Assembly: GCF_015140235.1 (NCBI RefSeq)
Contig: NZ_AP023321.1
Location: 1,540,501 to 1,604,500, forward strand
DNA: 64,000 bases
Source: Solibaculum mannosilyticum
GTDB taxonomy: Bacteria > Bacillota > Clostridia > Oscillospirales > Acutalibacteraceae
Direction of reading: 5' to 3'
The translations under genes were made by a program, and so were the position numbers. Below are positions 35,701 to 43,407 of the stretch, piece after piece (position 1 is the stretch's first letter; every line of letters begins with the position of its first letter). The notes beneath the pieces are model-generated. The model was not told the DNA's origin and searched no databases. It was given only the letters and a program-made list of their open reading frames with translations.

Positions 35701-36717
35701 ATGGCAGAAAAACGAAAATTGCGGAATTTAGAAGTTTCGCCAATCGGTATGGGCTGTATGGGATTTTCGCATGGCTATGGTAAAGTACCAGAGCGGAATT
35801 ACAGCATTCAGGCAATCCGCAAAGCCGCAAATTTTGGCTGCACATTTTTTGATACAGCGGAAAGCTACGGGAAAGAGCAGTTTTATCCGGGTCATAACGA
35901 GGAATTAGTTGGAGAGGCCTTAGAACCATTCAGAAAAGATGTGATTCTTGCAACCAAACTGCACCTTGATACTGCCGAGATTTCAGCTGGAAACACGCTG
36001 TATGAGGTTATGCGGCGGCATTTGGAATTGTCCATGCAGCGATTAAAAACAGACTATATTGACCTTTATTACTTGCACAGATTGAATGAGCAAATTCCTA
36101 TTGAAGATGTGGCAGAAGTCATGGGTAAGTTTATTCAAAATGGCTTCATTCGCGGATGGGGGCTTTCACAGGTTTCTATTCAGACGCTTGACACCGCAAA
36201 TCAGGTCACGCCAGTAACTGCGGTTCAGAGCCTTTATTCAATGGTGGAACGAGGACTTGAACAGGAAATTATCCCGTACTGTCTGGAACACGATATTGGC
36301 CTTGTACCATTTTCCCCGATTGCCAGCGGTTTTCTCTCCGGTAAAGTGACTGCGAAAACTAAATTTGAGGGAGATGATGTGCGGAAATTTGTCCCTCAGC
36401 TTTCCAAAGAAAACCTCGCAGCAAACCAGCCTATTCTGGATATTTTAGCAGAACTTTCAGCAAAGAAAAATGCAACCAGCGCACAAATTTCGTTGGCGTG
36501 GATGCTGTACAAATATCCCAATGTTGTTCCCATTCCGGGATCAAAAAACCAAGAGCGCATTTTAGAAAACCTTGCAAGCTGGAATGTAAACTTAAGTGCT
36601 GCGGAATTTCAGGCATTGGAAACCGCTCTTGATCATTGTACCGTTTATGGACAGCGTGGATATGTAGAATCAGAACAAAACAGTTTTGGACACAATTGGA
36701 GCAAAAAGAATTATTAA
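35701..36717 (+). CDS. Aldo/keto reductase
   Basis: A 338-residue reductase of the YajO/YhdN-like group: GMGCMGFSHGYG, DTAESYGKEQF (Asp, Tyr), ILATKLHL (Lys), LYYLHRLNE (His), VPIPGSKNQERILENL for NADPH. ATG 35701. Third gene of the operon. Confidence 0.93.
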   Translation: MAEKRKLRNLEVSPIGMGCMGFSHGYGKVPERNYSIQAIRKAANFGCTFFDTAESYGKEQFYPGHNEELVGEALEPFRKDVILATKLHLDTAEISAGNTLYEVMRRHLELSMQRLKTDYIDLYYLHRLNEQIPIEDVAEVMGKFIQNGFIRGWGLSQVSIQTLDTANQVTPVTAVQSLYSMVERGLEQEIIPYCLEHDIGLVPFSPIASGFLSGKVTAKTKFEGDDVRKFVPQLSKENLAANQPILDILAELSAKKNATSAQISLAWMLYKYPNVVPIPGSKNQERILENLASWNVNLSAAEFQALETALDHCTVYGQRGYVESEQNSFGHNWSKKNY

Positions 36718-36882
36718 ACGGCTTGCTACAAATCTTATTGTACATGGAGACACTGTTTCCTCACTTAAAAGAGGCCGATATAGTTTGTATCCGTGATGCC
36801 ATTTTACTATTTTGGTAACCTTTGCGCTGCAGGAACCAATGGGCGTATGTGTGATTACAATTACTGACAGTTCTGCTCCATA

Positions 36883-36990
36883 GCTTTAGATGTTGGCCTA
36901 ATCAATAAGTATTACGACTTGGTGCAAGCTGGGGATGAATTGTCAAAAAGCCATTATGCCAATCTGAAAAAGAACCGGAGGCTGTATCGG
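36883..36990 (+). pseudogene. Fragment of a 4Fe-4S-type aldo/keto reductase
   Basis: Reads ALDVGLINKYYDLVQAGDE then LSKSHYANLKK, the segment that in this family precedes the CxxCxxC cluster motif. No start and no cluster follow. Homology judged by eye only. Confidence 0.45.
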
Positions 36991-37015
36991 ATACAGATGA
37001 TTCAATCCTATCAAA

Positions 37016-37056
37016 CAGAAAAGCTGCTGGACAATATCCAGCAGCTTTTCTGTTTT
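37016..37056 (+). terminator. Rho-independent terminator
   Basis: CAGAAAAGCTGCTGGA and TCCAGCAGCTTTTCTG form a perfect 16-bp stem followed by TTTTC; it probably ends the reductase operon transcript. Confidence 0.85.
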
Positions 37057-37273
37057 CAATAAAGTTCTTTGTCATTATGCGAGCTCCAGCGCAACTTTCA
37101 TATCACCGGCTCCCTTGAACACTTCATATCCTGAATGGATTATGCCCTATGGATCCTAACACCTACTATTTTGGAGGCTTCTGCCTTGTCCATTGTAATG
37201 GGTCCAACCATCCCGTCCGGAAGTCATTGTGATGTCTTCATGCGGCATCAAAAATCTCTCCATTCTTTTGCCG

Positions 37274-38311
37274 TCAGATGGTTTGATCTCCAGTAGACCA
37301 GACATGCTTCCCTTTTGAAGCCGCTGCTGTATTCTGTGCCATGACTCCCACCAGCTTGTGGGGAACATAAGGTTCTTCCAGATAGGTGCATTCTTCTTGC
37401 GTCAGCTCCAGATCGGATGCTTTTGCTGCATCCTCAATGTGGTGCAGTTTTGTAGCTCCCACTATAGGGGCCGTCACCTTAGTAAGCAGCCATGCCAAAG
37501 AAATCTCGGTCATGGACACGCCGTGATTTTCCGCCAATTCTTCTACCCGTTTGATGACGGCTTCGTCTTGTTGGGCAGTAGCGTCATATTTAAATCGGGC
37601 ATAGCTATCCTCTTGCAGACGCCTGGTCATTTCACCTGGATGCCTGGAAAGCCGGCCTCCTGCTAAAGCACTGTAAGGAGTCAAGGCAATGTTTTCCTCT
37701 AAACAGAAGGGAGTCATCTCCCGTTCTTCCTCCCGGAAAATTAGATTATAATGCCCTTGAACTGATACAAACTTTGCAAATCCTTCTTTTTCCGCCAACG
37801 CGTTGGCCTTAGAAAGCTGCCATGCAAAGCAGTTGGAAATTCCGATATACCGAGCCTTCCCTGCTTTGACCGCATTGTTCAATCCCTCTAGAATCTCAAA
37901 AAGGGGTGTCTGGTGATCCCACATATGGTAGATATACAGATCCACATAATCCATTCCAAGGTTTTGCAGGCTCTTGTCCAGCATCCGACGGATATGTTCC
38001 TGTCCGGTAATTCCGGATTCGATTTCTTCCGGTGTACGGGGTAGGAATTTGGTAGCGACCACTACGTCCTCCCGCCGAGTAAAATCCCGCAGGGCCCGGC
38101 CCAGATATTGTTCACTAGTGCCACTCTGGTAAGCGATGGCGGTATCAAAGAAATTGATACCCAGATCCAGTCCCCGCTGGATGATCTTACGGGAATGTTC
38201 CTCATCGATGGTCCAGCTGTGTTGATCGTAAGCGGCATCGCCAAATCCCATACAACCCATACAGATGCAGGAGACGTTTAAATCAGAATCTCCCAGTTTT
38301 GTATATTGCAT
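37274..38311 (-). CDS. Aldo/keto reductase
   Basis: A 345-residue reductase: MQYTKLGDSDLNVSCICMGCMGFGD, DTAIAYQSGTSEQYLG (Asp, Tyr), VVATKFLPR (Lys), LYIYHMWDH (His), APIVGATKLHHIEDA. ATG 38311 follows AAGGAGG. The frame continues upstream without a stop into a MerR-like helix-turn-helix. Confidence 0.92.
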   Translation of the reverse strand: MQYTKLGDSDLNVSCICMGCMGFGDAAYDQHSWTIDEEHSRKIIQRGLDLGINFFDTAIAYQSGTSEQYLGRALRDFTRREDVVVATKFLPRTPEEIESGITGQEHIRRMLDKSLQNLGMDYVDLYIYHMWDHQTPLFEILEGLNNAVKAGKARYIGISNCFAWQLSKANALAEKEGFAKFVSVQGHYNLIFREEEREMTPFCLEENIALTPYSALAGGRLSRHPGEMTRRLQEDSYARFKYDATAQQDEAVIKRVEELAENHGVSMTEISLAWLLTKVTAPIVGATKLHHIEDAAKASDLELTQEECTYLEEPYVPHKLVGVMAQNTAAASKGKHVWSTGDQTI

Positions 38312-38419
38312 CCTACCATCCCTCCTTAAAGTGATTGTTTCTTTTCCGCAGTTTTCATACTCCCGAAGGATCTCAAAAGGAATATGATATGTTTGACTTG
38401 CTTCTCCGATTCCCTGCAT
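38312..38419 (-). pseudogene. MerR helix-turn-helix remnant in frame with the reductase
   Basis: Reads MQGIGEASQTYHIPFEILREYENCGK, the first helix pair of a MerR regulator, then runs open into the aldo/keto reductase start. The MerR wing and dimer helix are missing. Either a relic left by deletion or an N-terminal fusion; the ribosome site of the reductase favours relic. Confidence 0.55.
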
Positions 38420-38424
38420 TTAGG

Positions 38425-38460
38425 CAAAAAATATAGGCGTCCTTTTCGGACACCTATATT
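38425..38460 (-). terminator. Terminator between the HEPN-motif gene and the MerR remnant
   Basis: AATATAGGTGTCC and GGACGCCTATATT form a hairpin with a short loop, followed on the minus strand by TTTTTT. Confidence 0.8.
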
Positions 38461-38523
38461 GTATTGCTTTTGAACGACTATGTCTAATACTTATATCCTA
38501 TTTAAATATAAATTATCTATTTA

Positions 38524-38974
38524 TTAATATAAAGTATTCAAATAGAAGCTGAAAATACCTCCATTACTGATTAACTTCCTTATATTTTTTTCTGTATTGA
38601 AATGGTTGGATACATTAGGACTATCTCCATACGTCTCTTGTACAGAAGAAGCTTTATCAGTTGCGTGTAACCTTGTTGCTTTATAATAAAGCCCAAGAGG
38701 ATCTTCTTGAGTCATAATGCGTTGATAAAAAGCTCTAAGCCAAATCTCATCTTGGTCAGAACATATGTCGAATTCATCGATATCATTCTCATGCGCGATC
38801 CGATTACGTATATGGCGGTATCGTTTCAGTTGGAGATAATTCTTCTTTCCATCCATGCACATAATAGGCTCCGTTTGCAGCAATTTTCATATCTTCAATA
38901 TAACCAGTAATCCCTATCCTGTTCATATCTCGGCACAGATTATCAAACCGCTTATAGGAATTCATAAATTCCAT
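38524..38974 (-). pseudogene. Frameshifted small protein with RNxxxH (HEPN-like) motif
   Basis: GGAGG precedes ATG 38974. The first frame gives MNSYKRFDNLCRDMNRIGITGYIEDMKIAANGAYYVHGWK; after one base shift near 38850 the second continues NYLQLKRYRHIRNRIAHENDIDE ... EIWLRAFYQRIMTQEDPLGLYYKATR. Together they form a known small family of gut Firmicutes (DUF6548-like by memory). RNRIAH matches the R-x4-H RNase motif of HEPN proteins, but a HEPN fold is not proven. The single shift could be a mutation or a sequencing error. Confidence 0.6.
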
Positions 38975-39055
38975 AATGACCTCCAAAAAGAGCTACATGC
39001 AAAAAGGATGACAACTCATCACGAATCGTCAGCCTTTGGTGTGGGTTTACGCTAC

Positions 39056-39084
39056 AAAAAAAGATGCCCGCTGCAAACGCGGGC
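39056..39084 (-). terminator. Tandem terminator 3 after the tRNA
   Basis: GCCCGC/GCGGGC stem followed by TTTTTTT on the minus strand. Third of three consecutive terminators downstream of the tRNA-Leu 3' end. Confidence 0.75.
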
Positions 39085-39101
39085 GGCAAAATTGCCAAAA
39101 G

Positions 39102-39135
39102 AAAAACCTGCGGTGCGCGACTTGCTCACCGCAGG
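39102..39135 (-). terminator. Tandem terminator 2 after the tRNA
   Basis: CCTGCGGTG/CACCGCAGG 9-bp stem followed by TTTTTCTTTT on the minus strand. Confidence 0.85.
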
Positions 39136-39169
39136 TGTGGTGCGAAGCCTCATAAGGGGCAAAAGGGAT

Positions 39170-39196
39170 AAAAAAATCGAGTACCCATATGGGTAC
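39170..39196 (-). terminator. Tandem terminator 1 after the tRNA
   Basis: GTACCCATATGGGTAC palindrome followed by TCGATTTTTTT on the minus strand, 7 bases after the tRNA CCA end. Confidence 0.8.
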
Positions 39197-39202
39197 CCGA
39201 AG

Positions 39203-39262
39203 TGGTGCGGATAACAGGACTTGAACCTGCATGGACTTGCATCCATTAGAACCTGAATCTAT
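39203..39262 (-). tRNA. 3' fragment of tRNA-Leu(CAG), prophage attL core
   Basis: On the minus strand: TAGATTCAGGTTCTAA (anticodon arm with CAG), a TGGA-TGCAAG-TCCA variable arm, GCAGGTTCAAGTCCTGT T-arm, then TATCCGCA plus CCA. The 5' half (acceptor, D-arm) is absent; the sequence to the right is prophage. This is the displaced 3' end left by integration, with crossover near the anticodon arm. The intact gene should lie at the other end of the prophage, outside the window. Confidence 0.8.
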
Positions 39263-39396
39263 TTTGGGACGGTGTATTATATCAAGATACAGCGCGTTAC
39301 ACCGCATGAAATGGGACTTCTTTATTTTGCTTGTAACTATAATTTGATAAAAAACGAGCTGAAATGTCGTAAAAATGTCGTAGTAAATTCAAGCTG

Positions 39397-40488
39397 TTAT
39401 AGGACATCTTTTAACGCTTCCCGCAATGTATCGATCTCATTGTGAACATAGATTTCACTGGTCATTTTGATGTCTTTATGCCCCATTATCTTCTGGATTG
39501 TGTAGATGTCTACGCCGGCACGGCGCAACCTCGTACCGTATGTATGCCTTAATTCATGCGCCGTCAGCATTGGTATTTCCGGATAATCTCGATTGAGAGC
39601 TATCATGAAACGTTTTAAGCGTTGAGACCACGTATTGGGATGTTGAGGCCCTCCATCCCGCCCAGGGAACAAATACCCAGATGATTGGCATCTCCATTTC
39701 AACACGGTAATGGCTCTATCCGATAATGGATTGGTTCTGTAGCTCCCCCATTTGGGCGGGTTGATCAGTATACCTCCTCCCCGTTTGTCGGCGACAGAAC
39801 GATTTACCGACAGATCTCTATTTCTTAAATCTATATCTTCATCGGAGAGACCCAACAACTCCCCCCGGCGTAATCCAGTCTCTAATAATATGATTACTTC
39901 AGGCATTCGAGTCATCGCATATTTTTCTACTATTTCGATCTGCTCGTCAGTATACACTTGCTTTTTCGCTTTAATAACATGCGACGAAAACGATATCTTT
40001 TTTGCCGGATTTTTATAGCACAGATCATTATCGATTGCTGATTCAAAAATGCCATTTAAACACATATGCATTTTGGACAACATGGATTTAGACATGTTCG
40101 CCTTACTGGCAAAAAATTCTTTGATATTGATGGGATGTATAGATGTAATAGGCACATCGCCAAAATAGGATAGCAAATGTTTTTTGACCGTGTGTTCATA
40201 GGTGATACGGTAGGTATTTTCGTCTACCTCTCCCCTCTTATATGTTTCCAACCACCTGATCGCCCACTGTCTAAACGTGACATCTTTTTCGACGAACGTG
40301 TTTCCGGTCAGGTTGGCGATCTGCATATCCTGGATATACTTCTGCCCTTGCCGGCGGGCATCGTCCTTACTGACATGGCTGTAGAATGATTTCCGGATGG
40401 GGCTGCCGTCCATTTTCTTGCCTACCGTCATTTTGACCTCGTAGAGGCCGTCAGCACGGTTTGGCTGTTCTTTTTTCTTTCTCGGCAT
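39397..40488 (-). CDS. int: Tyrosine integrase of the prophage
   Basis: A 363-residue phage integrase: N-terminal arm-binding domain (YEVKMTVGKKMDG), SAM-like core-binding domain, and catalytic residues R in TGLRRGELLGL, HELRHTYGTRLRRAG (H, R), GHKD and the tyrosine in TSEIYVHNE. Start 40488 follows AGGGAGG. It lies beside attL, as expected, and reads toward it. Two AAATGTCGTA repeats at 39362 and 39373 may be arm sites. Confidence 0.95.
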   Translation of the reverse strand: MPRKKKEQPNRADGLYEVKMTVGKKMDGSPIRKSFYSHVSKDDARRQGQKYIQDMQIANLTGNTFVEKDVTFRQWAIRWLETYKRGEVDENTYRITYEHTVKKHLLSYFGDVPITSIHPINIKEFFASKANMSKSMLSKMHMCLNGIFESAIDNDLCYKNPAKKISFSSHVIKAKKQVYTDEQIEIVEKYAMTRMPEVIILLETGLRRGELLGLSDEDIDLRNRDLSVNRSVADKRGGGILINPPKWGSYRTNPLSDRAITVLKWRCQSSGYLFPGRDGGPQHPNTWSQRLKRFMIALNRDYPEIPMLTAHELRHTYGTRLRRAGVDIYTIQKIMGHKDIKMTSEIYVHNEIDTLREALKDVL

Positions 40489-40528
40489 ATTGTACCTCCC
40501 TAAAATTGGGCATAACAATGCCCGGGAC

Positions 40529-40558
40529 TTGATTTTCCCGGGCCTGTCGTGGTACAAT
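40529..40558 (+). promoter_or_regulatory. Orphan rightward promoter near int
   Basis: TTGATT (40529-40534), 18-base spacer, TACAAT (40553-40558). No rightward gene follows; a terminator is reached about 85 bases later. The -35 box lies in a GCCCGGGA/TCCCGGGC hairpin (40520-40543). Confidence 0.6.
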
Positions 40559-40564
40559 GTAATT

Positions 40565-40645
40565 GTGAGGTACTTTGTACCAGGATAGGCCCAGGCTTAT
40601 CCACCAGCCGTTCTCCTGCGCCAACAGGAGGGCGGCTTTTCTTTT
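40565..40645 (+). ncRNA. Candidate small RNA between int and yoeB
   Basis: Bounded by the promoter above and the terminator AGCCG-tt-CTCCTG/CAGGAG-gg-CGGCT with TTTTCTTTT (40606-40645). The body contains two further short hairpins (GGTAC-TTT-GTACC, and GGATA...TATCC). No reading frame with a ribosome site is visible. Its end touches the yoeB stop codon on the other strand. Inferred only. Confidence 0.45.
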
Positions 40646-40904
40646 ATTCGTAATGTGTCCACATTCTTAACACATGAACGGCTTGTTCTTCTTCCTTTAC
40701 GGCATAAACGAGGCAATGCTGGATATTGATCCGGCGTGAATAGAACCCTGATAGATTTCCAATTAGCTTTTCATATGGCGGAGGATTCTGGAATGGATCG
40801 ACTTTGACAATATCCAATAGCTTTTTGGCTTTGGGAAGCATTCCAGCAGCTTTTAGTTTTTCATAATCCTTCATAGCCTGCTTGGATAAAATCACTTTAT
40901 ACAT
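40644..40904 (-). CDS. yoeB: Toxin of the YoeB/RelE family
   Basis: An 86-residue ribosome-dependent mRNA endonuclease: MYKVILSKQAMKDYEKLKAAG, NPFQNPPPYEKLIGNLSGFYSRRINIQHCLVYAV, and the C-terminal MWTHYE typical of YoeB. Start 40904 overlaps the antitoxin gene by 8 bases. It probably stabilises the prophage or acts against other phages. Confidence 0.92.
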   Translation of the reverse strand: MYKVILSKQAMKDYEKLKAAGMLPKAKKLLDIVKVDPFQNPPPYEKLIGNLSGFYSRRINIQHCLVYAVKEEEQAVHVLRMWTHYE

Positions 40905-41151
40905 CCCAATCCAGATCCTCCATATCGGTCCCCTCATCCAGTGGTTCTTTTGCTGCCTCTAGAATACTTTCTGCCATGCCAGGAATATTGACCAAATATA
41001 GGGTCTCCATGATGGCGTCCCAATCTTCTGAGGAAACCAACACAGCAGCTGCATTTTTGCCTATAATTTGCACTGGCTCATGAGAATCTTGTGTTCGTGC
41101 AACTAAATTATATAAATCTTTGCGGGCATTTGTAATATTAATGCTATCCAT
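40897..41151 (-). CDS. yefM: Antitoxin of the Phd/YefM family
   Basis: An 84-residue protein starting MDSINITNARKDLYNLV with the AAVLVSSEDWDAIMETLYL segment; it neutralises YoeB and binds its own promoter. The C-terminal acidic tail (EGTDMEDLDWDV) would wrap the toxin. GGAGG precedes the ATG. Confidence 0.92.
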   Translation of the reverse strand: MDSINITNARKDLYNLVARTQDSHEPVQIIGKNAAAVLVSSEDWDAIMETLYLVNIPGMAESILEAAKEPLDEGTDMEDLDWDV

Positions 41152-41175
41152 TGGGCCGACCTCCTTTCTACCCCT

Positions 41176-41221
41176 ATTTTACCATACGCAATAACGTACG
41201 TCAATGTATAGGTACGTTATT
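41176..41221 (-). promoter_or_regulatory. Promoter and operator of yefM-yoeB
   Basis: On the minus strand TTGACG (41199-41204), 17-base spacer, TAAAAT (41176-41181). A perfect inverted repeat AATAACGTAC (41190-41199) / GTACGTTATT (41212-41221) overlaps the -35 box, fitting autorepression by the toxin-antitoxin complex. Confidence 0.85.
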
Positions 41222-41226
41222 ATGTC

Positions 41227-41907
41227 TTACGGATTACATTTTTTACAGGGTACATAGCCGTTATTAATAGCAGACTCACGACTGTTTGTTTCGCTATAAT
41301 TCTCCGGCTTTATTTTTTTGACTTCTTTGCAACTCGAAGAATGGAATTTTTTCGTATTGGTATTTAGAACATAGGTTGTATTTTCTTCTGGTTCATCAAC
41401 AACTTCTGTCTCAGGTGCTTTTGCTGGACTTTTACTTTCTACCTTTGCCGGAGCTTTTGATGGTGTCACAGGTTCCTCTTTAACTGGAGCCTCAGACGGT
41501 ACTACTTCTTCCACTTCAGATACTATTTCTTCTGGTTCTGAAGAAGCTACTGCACTGGATTCTGGCATACTAGGTGCTTTCGAAGATACTGCCCTGCTGG
41601 ATACAGGTGTTTTTGAACTTGCTTCTGCCGTCGTCCAGCTGGACGATACTGCCGAAGACTCTGGTGTTGTAGAGGCCGGCTCAACTTTATTGTCTGTCAT
41701 GACTCCAATAAAGATCACCAGTGATACTACGAACACTGCCGCTCCAGCTCCCAATATCTTCTTGTCCAAATTTTTTTGATTCTTTCGGCACCAAAGCCAA
41801 TAAACCAAGATTCCGATAGGTGCTACAACCCATCCAATGATCAGTAGAATACATGCTCCTATAATGCCCAGAAGCACTTTCCACCACATTTTGTTCTGCC
41901 CTCTCAT
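41227..41907 (-). CDS. Prophage membrane protein with Ada-like zinc tail
   Basis: A 226-residue protein. Two membrane helices (residues about 9-38 and 50-68), a long Ser/Glu/Pro/Thr-rich linker (about 70-170), and a C-terminal domain YVLNTNTKKFHSSSCKEVKKIKPEN ... GYVPCKKCNP. The H-x3-C ... CxxC pattern is the Ada/ComE-associated zinc domain. Its place in the lysogeny block suggests a lysogenic-conversion role such as exclusion of other phages; this is inference. GGAGG precedes the start. Confidence 0.75.
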   Translation of the reverse strand: MRGQNKMWWKVLLGIIGACILLIIGWVVAPIGILVYWLWCRKNQKNLDKKILGAGAAVFVVSLVIFIGVMTDNKVEPASTTPESSAVSSSWTTAEASSKTPVSSRAVSSKAPSMPESSAVASSEPEEIVSEVEEVVPSEAPVKEEPVTPSKAPAKVESKSPAKAPETEVVDEPEENTTYVLNTNTKKFHSSSCKEVKKIKPENYSETNSRESAINNGYVPCKKCNP

Positions 41908-41924
41908 TTTGTCTCCTCCTATAA

Positions 41925-41953
41925 TTGACTTCCTTTGTCAAGAAAGTATAATA
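41925..41953 (+). promoter_or_regulatory. Strong orphan rightward promoter
   Basis: TTGACT (41925-41930), 17-base spacer, TATAAT (41948-41953), near consensus, reading away from the membrane protein gene into a region without a rightward gene. Confidence 0.75.
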
Positions 41954-41959
41954 ATTTTG

Positions 41960-42038
41960 GAGGAAACAAAAGCATAATACGCTATTTACTCTCCGCTTCC
42001 CCGCTTAGAGGTACCAGCTCTAGGCGGGGATTTTTTTA
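41960..42038 (+). ncRNA. Candidate small RNA next to the MNT-HEPN gene
   Basis: The promoter above and a strong terminator (CCCCGCTTAGAG/CTCTAGGCGGGG then ATTTTTTT, 42000-42038) delimit about 80 bases. A GGAGG near the 5' end has no ATG, GTG or TTG at proper distance, so it is probably untranslated or an anti-Shine-Dalgarno target. The terminator reads only rightward, while both flanking genes run leftward, so it must serve this transcript. Confidence 0.55.
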
Positions 42039-42755
42039 TCGCTTCAAACTCTCGATCAAACTACAAAAAGCGGGGTAATAAGTACCTTTGATCTTTTCAA
42101 ATACCTCGTTTGCAGTACCTTCATCGTAGATATGCGAAGTGGAATTTCGGGCGTTGAGCAAATCAATCCATACGGATTCATCGTCGATCAATCCATCGGC
42201 ATAAGCCTTTTTCATAACAGACTTTGGGCTATTAATATCGGTGTACCCCTGGTTAAGAAGATACTCTCGTGCAGTTTTCCATGACAGTTCTGTGCAGAAC
42301 TCAAAACGCTGGATTACGCCATCCCGAATAGAAGTAATTTTTAAGCGGCCATAATCATCTAAAGCTTCCTTTAGCCTCTCAACCGCTTCAACCAATTTTT
42401 GGAACTTTTCTCCTAACTTATCCATAATAATAATTCCATCCCGTTTGATATTTTGTTTTAAGCTTTCACTGGTCTGATCGGTGATAAAAACTGCGTCGAA
42501 GTCCAATAGGGTGGGAAGATCTTCAAGCGCCGACTGAAAAAGAGGTTGCCTATCAGAAGGCATCCCATAAATAGCGAGATCAATATCACTGCGTTCTCGG
42601 TGATCCCCTCGGGCCCGGGAACCAAATAGAACGATTGTATCAGCTTGATATTTTTCTCCCAATTCTGCAATTTGACGATATAGAGCTTTCACTCGGAACA
42701 CCTTCTTTTCCTGTTTAGAGCCAATACCGCTAAACAGGGATTTTTTATTGTTCAT
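42036..42755 (-). CDS. Single-chain MNT nucleotidyltransferase - HEPN protein
   Basis: A 239-residue protein. The N-terminal half (about 25-110) is a minimal nucleotidyltransferase: VLFGSRARGDHRERSDIDLAIYG gives the GSxxxG and DxD active site, with DFDAVFI as third acidic strand. The C-terminal half (about 115-239) is a HI0074-type four-helix HEPN domain with LLNARNSTSHIYDE (R-x4-H). Normally these are two genes, MntA antitoxin and HepT toxin; here they are one chain. It overlaps the repressor stop by 11 bases. A GTG at 42692, 8 bases after AGAAGG, is an alternative start that keeps both domains. Confidence 0.85.
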   Translation of the reverse strand: MNNKKSLFSGIGSKQEKKVFRVKALYRQIAELGEKYQADTIVLFGSRARGDHRERSDIDLAIYGMPSDRQPLFQSALEDLPTLLDFDAVFITDQTSESLKQNIKRDGIIIMDKLGEKFQKLVEAVERLKEALDDYGRLKITSIRDGVIQRFEFCTELSWKTAREYLLNQGYTDINSPKSVMKKAYADGLIDDESVWIDLLNARNSTSHIYDEGTANEVFEKIKGTYYPAFCSLIESLKR

Positions 42756-43386
42756 CCTCTTGATCTTTCAAGTAATCCTCAATAGCCAGACCTACTTCGG
42801 TATTGGTAGGTTGAGCAATCCTTAATGCTCGTTCCTGCCCGACTGTAAAACCTAGTTGTTCCAGCTTCTCATAGACTTCTCGTGTGACCAGATCGTAACC
42901 TACTATCTTACCGTCAGAATCATACACCGCCACACGTACTATATCCTCATTACCGCTTTCATCCTGTAGTGATGTTACTTCACACTCTCTTTCCCCTTTT
43001 TTGCCGACCTCTTGGATTTGTTTCCTTCGGTTGGCTTCATTGTTGAGGATATAATCAGTGTATTTATCTACATCGTCCTTACCGGTCTCGTTTAGGGACT
43101 GGTATTTTTTTATGTGCTTTCGATCTCGGAATGTGAGAACATCTCCATCTTTTTCGACAAGTTTAGGGACAAAGCAGCTTTGCACAAGCTCTGCAAATGA
43201 TATGTCGTACATTTGACATAGTCTCGCCAAGGTTTCTATGTCAATTTTATTTTTTCCATTTTCCCAAGCACTTACAGTTTGAGGGGTTACCCCGAGAATA
43301 TCACATATATATTTTTGAGTATACGAATGGCTTTCTCTACCCTCTTTTAGTTTCTGGCCAATTTTTTCATAATCTATAGAAACCAT
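42745..43386 (-). CDS. Prophage CI-like repressor (XRE)
   Basis: A 213-residue protein: helix-turn-helix in residues 8-65 (YTQKYICDILGVTPQTVSAWENGKNKIDIETLARLC). The C-terminal half (ESGNEDIVRVAVYDSDGKIVGYDLV) has no S24 peptidase Ser-Lys pair that I can see, so it is not a LexA-type self-cleaving repressor. Induction may then rely on the antirepressor at 44295. It is transcribed leftward with the MNT-HEPN gene. Confidence 0.88.
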   Translation of the reverse strand: MVSIDYEKIGQKLKEGRESHSYTQKYICDILGVTPQTVSAWENGKNKIDIETLARLCQMYDISFAELVQSCFVPKLVEKDGDVLTFRDRKHIKKYQSLNETGKDDVDKYTDYILNNEANRRKQIQEVGKKGERECEVTSLQDESGNEDIVRVAVYDSDGKIVGYDLVTREVYEKLEQLGFTVGQERALRIAQPTNTEVGLAIEDYLKDQEDEQ

Positions 43387-43407
43387 GTTTTCACCTCTTT
43401 ATAGATA

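Larger units (their letters stand above)
36718..37273. other. Gene-poor stretch with decayed fragments
   Basis: Bases 36718-36880 show nothing recognisable. A piece of aldo/keto reductase lies at 36883-36990 and a terminator hairpin at 37016-37056. From 37081 to 37270 the minus strand carries short unrecognised coding-like scraps downstream of the next reductase. Confidence 0.5.

Noticed and set aside
40897-40937. Longer YoeB starting inside the antitoxin gene at 40937
   Set aside because: The extension has no ribosome site; MYKVIL at 40904 is the normal YoeB start.
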